Source: Catalinimonas niigatensis (GTDB lineage Bacteria > Bacteroidota > Bacteroidia > Cytophagales > Cyclobacteriaceae). From it: a stretch of DNA of 64,000 nucleotides. Location: the NCBI RefSeq assembly GCF_030506285.1, contig NZ_CP119422.1, positions 4,389,501 to 4,453,500 of the forward strand, given 5' to 3'. A model generated the notes under the pieces. That model saw only the letters and a program-made list of their open reading frames with translations, was not told where the DNA came from and ran no database searches. Position numbers and translations under genes: made by a program. Shown in pieces: positions 53,023 to 61,016 of this stretch. The first letter of the stretch is position 1, and every line of letters starts with the position of its first letter.

Positions 53023-53667
53023 TTACACCTTGCTCAGTACCTGAATGCCGAACATCTCCAGCATCTGCGGATTATTCTTAAACGCCAGGCGGGCCATCGT
53101 GCGGAAGTCTGAGACCCAGCCACGCAGTTCTTTATAGGCCGCGTTCTTCTCCTGCGTACAGTTCTCTGCCAGGGCCTTCTTACGCATGCGCGCCTCTTTC
53201 ATTTCCAGCAGCTTAGTTACCGAGGCACTAGCCTGCTCCACTTCCTTCTTGCTGACACCGAAGGGCTGTAAGTTTAGCTCCTGCTTCAGCACCTGGGTGT
53301 AGAAATAATCTGCCTGCCGGACCAAAGGCCATGCCTGCTTGACAAAAAGCTCAATTTTGAGGGCATGCAGCACTTCAGGCTCTTTGCGAAAAGCGGTACG
53401 GGCTACCTTTGCATGCTCTTTAAACTGCGTGTGTGTTGCGTCCAGTTCGGCATTGAGCTGCTGCGACAGGCTCCACTGCTCATTATACAGGTTCGTGTGC
53501 CGGGACTGGCAGTCTTTGACTTTGTTTACCAGGTCATTGCCCTTCTGCCGAAAGATAGGCGTAAGGCCAAAGCCCTCCATCTGCACGCCCACGCCGACTT
53601 CCTGCTGTGTACCCGACAGCGCCAGCAGCGCAGCTTCCATAATTTTCAATTCAGTGTCTAATTTCAT
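53023..53667 (-). CDS. All-helical protein of unknown function with an internal duplication
   Basis: 214 residues, no signal peptide, predicted entirely helical. Two halves resemble each other: 'QFKEHAKVARTAFRKEPEVL' (about 80-100) and 'WVSDFRTMARLAFKNNPQML' (about 185-205), both with the pattern R-x-A-F-(R/K)-x-x-P-(E/Q)-(V/M)-L. Proteins of this kind are found in Bacteroidota without assigned function. It stands alone next to the GC-rich repeat region; its codon use is GC-richer than that of its neighbours. Confidence 0.65.
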   Translation of the reverse strand: MKLDTELKIMEAALLALSGTQQEVGVGVQMEGFGLTPIFRQKGNDLVNKVKDCQSRHTNLYNEQWSLSQQLNAELDATHTQFKEHAKVARTAFRKEPEVLHALKIELFVKQAWPLVRQADYFYTQVLKQELNLQPFGVSKKEVEQASASVTKLLEMKEARMRKKALAENCTQEKNAAYKELRGWVSDFRTMARLAFKNNPQMLEMFGIQVLSKV

Positions 53668-54443
53668 TGATTTTTAAAGATTTGAATAATACATAAATCA
53701 TATAATGCATGGATATCATTTAGGGAGGGCTTGCCTTTCTACTATTCCGAAGGTTGGGAAAAAGGCAATCGTGTGTATGATGGTATGCCTATGCGCAAGT
53801 TTTGCTTAGGGCTCAGCTATCCATGTTTTACAAAGTAAAAGGATAAAGAACAAACTTGCTGCGAAGCTCGGCAAGCTTTGTTACGCAGGTAGTATCCGGG
53901 GGCAATCGCTAGAAAAACGGGGTTTTAGGCCAGTTTCACAGGCAGTTGTTGTCCTCCACCCGGGGAGGTGACGTAAAAACCTACGTCCAACTTACACCCA
54001 CCGGGGAGGTGACGCACCAACCTTACTTCCGGGACCTGCCCTCCGTGGAGGTAGCCTGAAAGTACCGTTGCCGGAGCATGCCCTCCCCGGAGGTGACGCA
54101 AAAGTTTACATCAGGCTTACATTCACCAGCGAGGCGATTGATAAACCCTACCTCAGCAACACGCTCCCCGTGAAGGAGCGGCTATAGGCAGACTACTTTG
54201 CCCTGATTATTTCGGTGGGAATACTTTTTAAGTGTTGCCGATTACTCCCCTCCGGTGAAAAGTTGCCGGAGGATGACCTGCTATGAGCATACCTCTTTAC
54301 CTCCCTCTGACTATCCGTCATGTCATTTCGCAGAAATCCTTACCGCTGTCTACCTAATTTGTGTGCGCTATTGAGGCTAATATATTAAATTCTTCAACTT
54401 ACTTATATTTGAGTTAGGTTAAGTGTTCAAATTATAATGTGTT
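53668..54443. other. Non-coding stretch, GC-rich in its centre
   Basis: 776 bases with no credible gene on either strand. It contains the tandem repeat region at 53955-54185 and a hairpin CCTCCGG (54249-54255) / CCGGAGG (54266-54272). The edges are closer to average composition, and it turns AT-rich from about 54360 into the promoter region of the SRA-HNH gene. Confidence 0.6.
53955..54185. repeat. Degenerate tandem repeats with a 41-42 bp period
   Basis: A C-C-x-G-x-G-A-G-G-(T/C) core recurs at 53966, 54007, 54049, 54091, 54132 and 54174 (position of A in AGG), that is at intervals of 41, 42, 42, 41 and 42. Units 1, 2 and 4 share GGAGGTGACG exactly; units 3, 5 and 6 are more decayed. The part between cores also resembles itself ((C)CTTAC, ACCCTACC, TTTACATC). 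No frame is open across the array. Confidence 0.65.
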
Positions 54444-55325
54444 ATGGGAAGAATATTCGGACATATACCAAACGTTGTTGAGGGAGATTCTTTTGATCAT
54501 AGAATTGCATTGTCTCAAGCAAAAGTTCATCGCCCAACCCAAGCAGGTATTAGTGGATCTGAGAATGAAGGTGCAGATTCAATTGTAATATCTGGTGGAT
54601 ATGAAGATGATGAAGATTTAGGGAACATTATCATTTACACTGGACATGGAGGAAGAAGCGAAATCTCAAAGGAACAAGTTGCTGATCAAACTTTAACGAG
54701 AGGGAACAAAGCACTAGCCATATCTTGTGAAAATAATTTGCCTGTTAGAGTAATAAGAGGAGCAAATGAGAGATCCGAATTCTCTCCTGAGTTTGGTTAT
54801 AGATATGATGGTTTATATTTGGTTGAGGAGTATTGCAAGGATAAAGGAAAAAGTGGCTTTATAGTTTGGAAGTTTAGATTGGTAAAGCTCAATAATTCAC
54901 GTGACAAAGATTTTAACCTGGTACACGAATTGAGTGAACCAGAATCAAACTACAATAGGCCAGAACGGAAACAGTATGTTTCACAAAGGATAGTTAGAGA
55001 TACTAAGACTGCTTTATATGTGAAAGAGCTTTATGATTACAAATGTCAAATATGCAATATCCAAATTGCTACGCCGGTTGGTTATTATGCTGAGTCGGCT
55101 CATATAAAAGCACTTGGTAATCCTCATAACGGTCCAGACACTAAGGAAAATATAATATGTCTATGTCCAAATCATCATATTATGTTTGATCTAGGCATGA
55201 TATCAATAGATGAAAACTTGAATATTATTGGTGAAATGAGTGGGAAGTTAAATCTCCATCCCAAGCATGAGATAGATAAAGCATTTATAGCATATCATAG
55301 GGAGCACTTTTTTAAAAATGAATAA
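54444..55325 (+). CDS. YDG/SRA-domain HNH endonuclease (type IV, modification-dependent restriction)
   Basis: 293 residues. SRA (YDG) domain about 1-165: 'FGHIPNVVEGDSFDHRIALS', 'GADSIVISGGYEDDEDLG', 'IIYTGHGG' and 'YRYDGLYLVEEYCKDKGKSG', very like eukaryotic and bacterial readers that flip out 5-methyl- or 5-hydroxymethyl-cytosine. HNH nuclease domain about 195-250: C201-x-x-C204, H220 in 'AESAHIKALG', N236 and 'CLCPNHHIMFD'. SRA-HNH proteins cut DNA carrying modified cytosine, mainly of phages. It is a solitary gene with no methyltransferase nearby, as expected of type IV. AT-rich compared with its flanks, suggesting horizontal gain. Confidence 0.92.
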   Translation: MGRIFGHIPNVVEGDSFDHRIALSQAKVHRPTQAGISGSENEGADSIVISGGYEDDEDLGNIIIYTGHGGRSEISKEQVADQTLTRGNKALAISCENNLPVRVIRGANERSEFSPEFGYRYDGLYLVEEYCKDKGKSGFIVWKFRLVKLNNSRDKDFNLVHELSEPESNYNRPERKQYVSQRIVRDTKTALYVKELYDYKCQICNIQIATPVGYYAESAHIKALGNPHNGPDTKENIICLCPNHHIMFDLGMISIDENLNIIGEMSGKLNLHPKHEIDKAFIAYHREHFFKNE

Positions 55326-55530
55326 TTTCCCTCTCGGGCACGATTGTATAGCGTTCGTGCCATCCGCATTAGTTAAACCAAACCCTCCCTCGACTGCGTT
55401 TGTAAAGCATCTGTTCTCCCTCTATCCCCTACAGTGTGAAGTGTCTGAATTTGCAATGACTCAAGTGTTATAAGGGACACCTTCCAACTGATGGAGGGCA
55501 ATGCGTGTCTATCAGGTAAACCAACTCTCC

Positions 55531-55788
55531 ATGATGATGAAAAATATCGTTTTCTGCCTAAGCGTATTCTCCATCCTAGCTGCCTGCGAAGGAGATTGTG
55601 AAAAGTGTGATCAGTGTGGCCTTCTTCCCGATCCAGGTCCCTGCGAAGCGATCATCCCCAAGTACTACTTTGATCAGCATGAAGGGAAGTGCAAAGAATT
55701 TAACTGGGGTGGATGTGATGGGACTGTGCCTTTCCACACCTTAGAAGAATGCAGGCAGTGTGAAGGAGGTCAAATCCCAGGCGACTAG
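55531..55788 (+). CDS. Kunitz/BPTI-type domain lipoprotein
   Basis: 85 residues from ATG 55531; other ATGs at 55501, 55534 and 55537 are possible, but this region gives the lipoprotein signal 'FCLSVFSILAAC'. The mature part is one Kunitz domain: 'CGLLPDPGPCEAIIPKYYF', 'GKCKEFNWGGCDGT' and 'FHTLEECRQC', with all six expected cysteines plus an extra C-x-x-C before them. The residue after the second cysteine, the P1 site of inhibitors, is glutamate rather than Lys/Arg, so trypsin inhibition is unlikely. Such domains are abundant in animals and sporadic in bacteria. It could block a host or competitor protease or act as a structural lipoprotein. Confidence 0.8.
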   Translation: MMMKNIVFCLSVFSILAACEGDCEKCDQCGLLPDPGPCEAIIPKYYFDQHEGKCKEFNWGGCDGTVPFHTLEECRQCEGGQIPGD

Positions 55789-55962
55789 CTCAAGTCCCTC
55801 AGTTTCATCAAACCTCCTGGCTTCGGCATGCCCGTTTAGATACTTTCAATACCTGATTCCCTTTGTCTGTAGGCTCAATTAGAAATAAAACTAAACCAGT
55901 GGTGTAATCCTGCATCAGGAAGTTGTATTTTAGGTATATGTGGCGTCAATCCCCTATGGCAA

Positions 55963-56739
55963 ATGGCTGAGTATAAGATTCAACAATTTCCGAAAGGCAG
56001 GATTGCCACAATTGATGTATTCACTATGGGTTTAAAGAAACATCATGTTGCTGCGCTGATAGAAGTGGATGTCACGGAGAGCAGAGCAAAGATCAGGCAG
56101 TATCAGGGGAAGATTTCATTTACCGCCTGGCTGATCAAAGTGATTAGTCATACCCTCAAAGATTATGAACAGGCAACTGCTTACCTGAAAGGAAAACGTA
56201 AGCTGATCCTTTTCAAAGATATTAATGTCTCTATCATCGTGGAAAAGGACCTGAACGGTCATAAGGTTCCTGTTCCATTGATCATTGAAAAAGCCAATGA
56301 ACGAAGTGTTGGGTCAATAAGCGAGCAGATCAAAGCAGCCCGTGAGAAAAATCTCACTGATGAGGATATCGTCCTCCACAAGAAGTCAGGTCGCATGGAG
56401 CAGTTTTACTATATACTGCCGGGCTTTATCAGGCGATTATTCTGGCAATACCTCTTAGCTCATCCTCAGTTTGCTTATCGTAAGATGGGCAATGTGTCCA
56501 TCACTTCTGTCGGGATGATGGGGAACGTAAATGGCTGGTTTATTCCCAGCTCAGTACATCCGCTGGCTTTTGGCATAGGGAGTATCATCAAAAAACCGAG
56601 TGTGGTGAATGATAAGATAGAAATCAGGGAAATCCTGAACATGACAGTCTTGCTGGACCATGATGTGATGGATGGTGCACCTATGGCACGCTTCATCAGT
56701 AAGCTATCCGATCATATTGAGCAGGGAACAGCCTTATAG
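55963..56739 (+). CDS. Free-standing 2-oxoacid dehydrogenase E2-type acyltransferase domain
   Basis: 258 residues equal to the catalytic domain of dihydrolipoyl acyltransferases only; the lipoyl and peripheral-subunit-binding domains are absent. The catalytic H-x-x-x-D-G is present ('LLDHDVMDGAPMARFI', about residue 232), as are 'ISFTAWLIKVISHTLKDY' and 'VNVSIIVEKDLNGHKVPVPL'-type strands and the 'GNVSITSVGMMG' core. Middle region includes an added hydrophobic 'YYILPGFIRRLFWQYLLAHP'. Free-standing homologues occur in several bacteria; they may act on CoA thioesters like chloramphenicol acetyltransferase, which shares the fold. No E1/E3 genes are nearby. Confidence 0.8.
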   Translation: MAEYKIQQFPKGRIATIDVFTMGLKKHHVAALIEVDVTESRAKIRQYQGKISFTAWLIKVISHTLKDYEQATAYLKGKRKLILFKDINVSIIVEKDLNGHKVPVPLIIEKANERSVGSISEQIKAAREKNLTDEDIVLHKKSGRMEQFYYILPGFIRRLFWQYLLAHPQFAYRKMGNVSITSVGMMGNVNGWFIPSSVHPLAFGIGSIIKKPSVVNDKIEIREILNMTVLLDHDVMDGAPMARFISKLSDHIEQGTAL

Positions 56740-56795
56740 CATCCCTACCTGCACAGCTTTACAGACAGGAAAGTCGTCCTGCAAACAAAAGATAC

Positions 56796-57914
56796 CTACT
56801 CCCGATAAGGATTGATAGTTTCTATGCTGCCATCAGAATTGTGCGTAAGCTCCGTGACTTTGATGTTTCTCAAATGGGTCTGTCCACCGGATAGTTCGGT
56901 ATCGTGGTAGAAGAGATACCACTTGCCCTTAAACTCCACAATGGAATGGTGGTTGGTCCAGCCAAGTACCGGGTTCAGGATGACTCCCTGATAGGTGAAT
57001 GGGCCATAAGGACTATCGCCGGTAGCGTAGGCGATGTAATGAGTATCTCCGGTAGAGTAGGAGAAGTAGTATTTGTCATTATACTTATGCACCCAGGCAG
57101 CTTCAAAGAATCTTCTTTCATTGTCGCCTATAGTGAGTGGCTCACCATTCTCATCCAGTATCTGTATGTCTTTCAGTTCCTCATCAAAGCTAAGCATGTC
57201 ATCGCTGAGGCGGGCTATTTTAGGGCTTAGCGCAGGTTGGTCATCGGCAGGATAGGTATCTTCTGCCACATAGCTGCCGGTACGCCACCTTTGGAGCTGT
57301 CCGCCCCAGATGCCTCCCAGGTACATATAGTAGCTGCCATCGCTATCTTTAAACACGGCAGGGTCAATGCTGTAGCTGCCTTCCATAGGTTCGGCTTCCG
57401 GCGTAAAAGGTCCGCTAGGGGAATCGCTGGTGGCTACGCCAATCCTGAAGACATCCTCTTCGTCTTTGGCCGGAAAGTAGAGATAGTAGGTGCCCTCTTT
57501 CTCCGCTGCATCGGGTGCCCACATCTGCCGGCTGGCCCAGGGCACATCATCCACATCCAAAGCCACTCCATGATCAGTCACCTCACCGTCTATGCTGGAC
57601 ATAGAAAACACATGATAATCCTTCATGGCAAAGTGGCTGCCCAGATCATCCTGTGGAATACCTGATTCTACGTCGTGCGAAGGGTAGATGTACATTTTAT
57701 CTTCAAACACATGGGCAGAAGGATCAGCGGTGTAAATGTCTGTGACCAGCGGATCGGATATGGCGTTGAGGGTATCGCTGCTGAGAGTATCAGTCGCGGC
57801 TTCGCTTTCCGCATCGCTACTGCTTTCAGTAGGAGCGCTTTGGCAGGCTGCAAATAAGAAAGCAATGAATAAAAAAAGGAGAAATGAGGATGTCGGGTAG
57901 AATAGCTTAGCCAT
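56796..57914 (-). CDS. Glycoside hydrolase family 43 lipoprotein
   Basis: 372 residues with a lipoprotein signal ('LFIAFLFAAC') and an acidic S/T/D-rich linker, suggesting cell-surface display. Five-bladed propeller of GH43: catalytic base Asp in 'YTADPSAHVFEDKMYIY', transition-state Asp in 'GSYSIDPAVFKDSDGSYY', general acid Glu in 'RRFFEAAWVHKYNDKYY', and 'NHHSIVEFKGKWYLFYHD'. Acts on arabinan, xylan or galactan side chains as an arabinofuranosidase or xylosidase; specificity is not readable. It is a single gene, convergent with the E2-like gene. Confidence 0.9.
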   Translation of the reverse strand: MAKLFYPTSSFLLFLFIAFLFAACQSAPTESSSDAESEAATDTLSSDTLNAISDPLVTDIYTADPSAHVFEDKMYIYPSHDVESGIPQDDLGSHFAMKDYHVFSMSSIDGEVTDHGVALDVDDVPWASRQMWAPDAAEKEGTYYLYFPAKDEEDVFRIGVATSDSPSGPFTPEAEPMEGSYSIDPAVFKDSDGSYYMYLGGIWGGQLQRWRTGSYVAEDTYPADDQPALSPKIARLSDDMLSFDEELKDIQILDENGEPLTIGDNERRFFEAAWVHKYNDKYYFSYSTGDTHYIAYATGDSPYGPFTYQGVILNPVLGWTNHHSIVEFKGKWYLFYHDTELSGGQTHLRNIKVTELTHNSDGSIETINPYRE

Positions 57915-58597
57915 GTTATGTAGTTTTTGATGATATTGTTCAATCTTCTCAAAAGGTAAAAATAAAAAACTAAAAAGAAATATTGCAATGCGTAAAGTCT
58001 ACACGGATTGATGTCTGGCAGCTTCTACGTGAATTAGTAGAATGTACAATCAGCTTCTGCTTTTCTTCACATCAAAGTTCCTTTCTGAATGACAAAGGAT
58101 AGCGCTCCCCTCTGGCCTTCAGCGCTGCACGCCGTACAGTAAGCTTGTTAAGACCTGCGCATTGTTTGAGCAAAGGCAAAAAGTGTAGCATATCATCCTT
58201 CTTGTCCCAACCGAAAGCTTTTCAGAAGCCCCGTAGAATAAGCATGCATGTCCACTAATGGACATCTTTTGTACGTTTTTGTACGGTTTTGACGATAATC
58301 TGCGGCCTTTATATAAAGCTGAAGTTTAAAAATGCTGTATTATGACCCTCTGGAGTGCGGGAATGGAAGCTTTTAGAATTATCAACCCACTTCTACAGCT
58401 TACGGTATCATGTTTGGCTTATGAAACGGACAAACAAATGATTCGGAAATGAACTATAAACTTTGTCTAAGAACAAAGGATGCAACCCTTTCTACAGGAT
58501 GTGCATCAGAGCATTGTAAGACATCATCATTTGTTTCTATGCCCACTGTTACCTTTTGTAAAACGCTGAGTTAACCCCACAAAACCACTACGCTGCC
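57915..58597 (+). other. Long gap upstream of the ABC permease with operator-like repeats
   Basis: 683 bases without a credible gene. At 58248-58265 a perfect dyad ATGTCCA-CTAA-TGGACAT is followed at once by two direct copies of TTTTGTACG (58266-58286) and TTTTGACG. The clustering about 330 nt before the permease ATG suggests an activator or repressor array. No exact TAnnTTTG or -24/-12 element could be placed downstream of it. Confidence 0.5.
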
Positions 58598-60964
58598 ATG
58601 TTCAAAAACTACTTCGTGATTACCATCCGCAACCTGCTGAAGAATAGGGTATATTCTTTCATCAACATCGCAGGACTCTCTATCGGCATTTGCTGTAGCA
58701 TTATGATCCTGCTATGGGTTTTTGATGAAACCTCATATGACACCTTTCTGCCCAAATCTGATCGTCTGTACCAGTTGATGGTTAATGCGGAATTTGATGG
58801 TAAGATCAACTCCTGGAACTCTGTTCCCCTGCCTACCTATCAGGCAATGAAGGATGCAGATGTCAATATCAAAAACGCGGTAGTGGCAGATTGGGGAGGA
58901 GAGCATCTGCTGACAGTAGAAGAGAACCCCATCCTCAAAAAAGGTTATTATGTGAGTGATGAGTTTCTGGAAATGTTTGAGTTTCCACTGGCGTATGGTG
59001 AAGCTGCCAGCGTGCTGGACGAGCCTTCTGCTATTGTGATCAGCGAATCTACCGCCAAAGCTTTGTTTGGAGATGAAGATCCCATCAATAAGATTATCCG
59101 GGTAGATAACAAAAGTGATCTCAAGGTAAGCGGCATCCTGAAAGATGTGCCTGGCAACTCATCCTTTGAGTTTGATTTCCTCATACCCTATACCCAATGG
59201 CGGCAGGTGAGTCCCTGGGTGGTAGATAATGAAGATAATTGGGGGAATTATTCTTTTCAGGTGTTTCTGGAGTTGAATGAACCCATAAATGAGGCAGCAG
59301 TAGAAAGTAGTATACAGAATATGCTGATAGAGCATGGGGAAGAAGACCTCAAGCCGGAATTATTTCTACATCCTATGTTGCGCTGGCGCCTGCATTCTAA
59401 CTTTGAGAATGGCGTGGAAAAGGGAGGAATGAGTGATTACGTCAATCTGTTTACGGTCATTGCTGTCTTTATATTGATCATTGCCTGTATTAACTTCATG
59501 AACCTGGCCACTGCCCGCTCTGAACGCAGAGCCAGAGAGGTAGGCATCAGGAAAAGTGTAGGGTCCAGGCGGATTGACCTGATCGCCCAGTTTATAGGAG
59601 AATCTGTATTTATCAGCTTGATTGCTTTTGTCATCGCAGTTGTGTCGGCACAGTTACTTTTACCCTTTTATAATGACCTGGTAGACAAACAACTGTCTAT
59701 TGACTACTCATCTGCTCAGTTTTGGTGGTTTTCGCTGATCATGATTTTACTCACCGGGCTTATTTCGGGAAGTTACCCGGCCTTTTACCTATCCTCTTTC
59801 CAGCCGGTCAAAGTATTGAAAGGCAAAGTAAAAGTGGGAAAGAAGGCGAGCACGCCACGCAAGGTACTGGTTACCTTACAGTTTGGTTTTTCCATCATCC
59901 TGATCATTGGCACCATCGTCATTTACCAGCAAATACAATTGGTAAAAGGCAGGCAACTGGGTTATAACAAAGAAAACCTGATTACGGTGGACTTTACGGA
60001 AGAGATTGGCAAGAACTATCAGGTGCTGAAGCAAGAGTTACTACAAAGCGGAGCAGTAGAGGCCATGACCAGATCCAATAGTGCGATCACCAGTATTAAT
60101 TCCAACAACTTTGTGGGTTGGCCGGGCAAGCCGGAAGATCAAAGAGTTATCTTTACCACCATCGCTACCGAGTATGACTATGCCAAAACGATGGGCATCA
60201 AAATACTGGAAGGACGGGATTTTTCCGAAGCATTTATCAGCGACACCTCTGCAATTATCATCAATAAGGCCGGGCTTGACCTTATGAATCTGGAGGACCC
60301 CATCGGTACGGAACTGGACTTATGGGGGGACAAACGTACCCTGATTGGCATTGTAGATAATGTGATGATGGGTTCACCCTATCAGGCTGTAAACCCTATG
60401 TTTATGATACTAGACCCGGACTGGACCAATGTACTCACCCTACGGCTAAGCAAAAGCAATGACCTGGAAGCTACGCTGGCCCAGGTGAAAGGTATTTTTA
60501 CAGAGTATAATGCAGCCTATCCTTTTGAGTATACTTTTGTGGATGAAGAATTTCAGAAGAAGTTTACCACCATCAATATGACGAGTCGGCTGGCGAACCT
60601 GTTTGCTACCCTGACCATCCTTATTACCGGCTTAGGGCTTTTAGGTCTGGCTTCGTATATGGCTGAGCAGCGTACCAAAGAGATCGGTATACGCAAAGTG
60701 CTGGGGGCTTCTGTATTCAGTATTGTATCCATCATGTCCAAAGACTTTTCACGATTGGTGATCATTTCATTTCTCATTTCTGCGCCCCTGGCCTGGTGGC
60801 TGCTGGATAAATACCTGGAACGTTACCCGATACGCACGGAACTGGCCTGGTGGATATTTCCGCTTACAGGTTTCATCGCCCTGGTTTTTGCCATTGTGGT
60901 AGTGACCACGCAATCCCTGAAGGCAGCGCATGCCAATCCGGTGACTTCATTGAGAAGTGAATAG
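58598..60964 (+). CDS. FtsX/MacB-family ABC transporter permease
   Basis: 788 residues. N-terminal 'YFVITIRNLLKNRVYSFINI' and first membrane helix 'AGLSIGICCSIMILLWVF'; a large periplasmic MacB-like domain about 45-280; FtsX block 1 ('EVGIRKSVGSRRIDLIAQFI'); second periplasmic domain about 430-670; FtsX block 2 ('EQRTKEIGIRKVLGASVFSI') and final helices ending 'ANPVTSLRSE'. This eight-helix fused permease is common in Bacteroidota in many copies; it needs an ATPase subunit encoded elsewhere, as none is adjacent. Role: probably efflux or stress-related (antimicrobial peptide, lipoprotein) with force transfer, not determined. Controlled possibly through the repeat cluster at 58248. Confidence 0.93.
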   Translation: MFKNYFVITIRNLLKNRVYSFINIAGLSIGICCSIMILLWVFDETSYDTFLPKSDRLYQLMVNAEFDGKINSWNSVPLPTYQAMKDADVNIKNAVVADWGGEHLLTVEENPILKKGYYVSDEFLEMFEFPLAYGEAASVLDEPSAIVISESTAKALFGDEDPINKIIRVDNKSDLKVSGILKDVPGNSSFEFDFLIPYTQWRQVSPWVVDNEDNWGNYSFQVFLELNEPINEAAVESSIQNMLIEHGEEDLKPELFLHPMLRWRLHSNFENGVEKGGMSDYVNLFTVIAVFILIIACINFMNLATARSERRAREVGIRKSVGSRRIDLIAQFIGESVFISLIAFVIAVVSAQLLLPFYNDLVDKQLSIDYSSAQFWWFSLIMILLTGLISGSYPAFYLSSFQPVKVLKGKVKVGKKASTPRKVLVTLQFGFSIILIIGTIVIYQQIQLVKGRQLGYNKENLITVDFTEEIGKNYQVLKQELLQSGAVEAMTRSNSAITSINSNNFVGWPGKPEDQRVIFTTIATEYDYAKTMGIKILEGRDFSEAFISDTSAIIINKAGLDLMNLEDPIGTELDLWGDKRTLIGIVDNVMMGSPYQAVNPMFMILDPDWTNVLTLRLSKSNDLEATLAQVKGIFTEYNAAYPFEYTFVDEEFQKKFTTINMTSRLANLFATLTILITGLGLLGLASYMAEQRTKEIGIRKVLGASVFSIVSIMSKDFSRLVIISFLISAPLAWWLLDKYLERYPIRTELAWWIFPLTGFIALVFAIVVVTTQSLKAAHANPVTSLRSE

Positions 60965-60971
60965 TAGGTGG

Positions 60972-61006
60972 TAGATCTGGCAGATTTCAACAATCTGCCA
61001 GATCTA
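60972..61006. repeat. REP-like perfect palindrome between convergent genes
   Basis: Perfect 15-bp arms (60972-60986 and 60992-61006) around TCAAC, core ATCTGGCAGATT. It starts 7 nt after the permease stop and ends 10 nt before the dehydratase stop, so it may end transcription from both sides. Shares its core with the element at 48941-48972. Confidence 0.65.
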
Positions 61007-61016
61007 ACATTTGAAT

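Noticed and set aside
53668-53954. Search for attachment sites or integrase around the restriction gene
   Set aside because: No integrase, transposase, tRNA gene or clear direct repeat pair was found, so a mobile island cannot be supported from this window alone.
53955-54185. Possible CRISPR array
   Set aside because: Period of 41-42 bp is too short for repeat plus spacer, units are degenerate over their whole length with no exact repeat/unique spacer alternation, and no cas gene is present.
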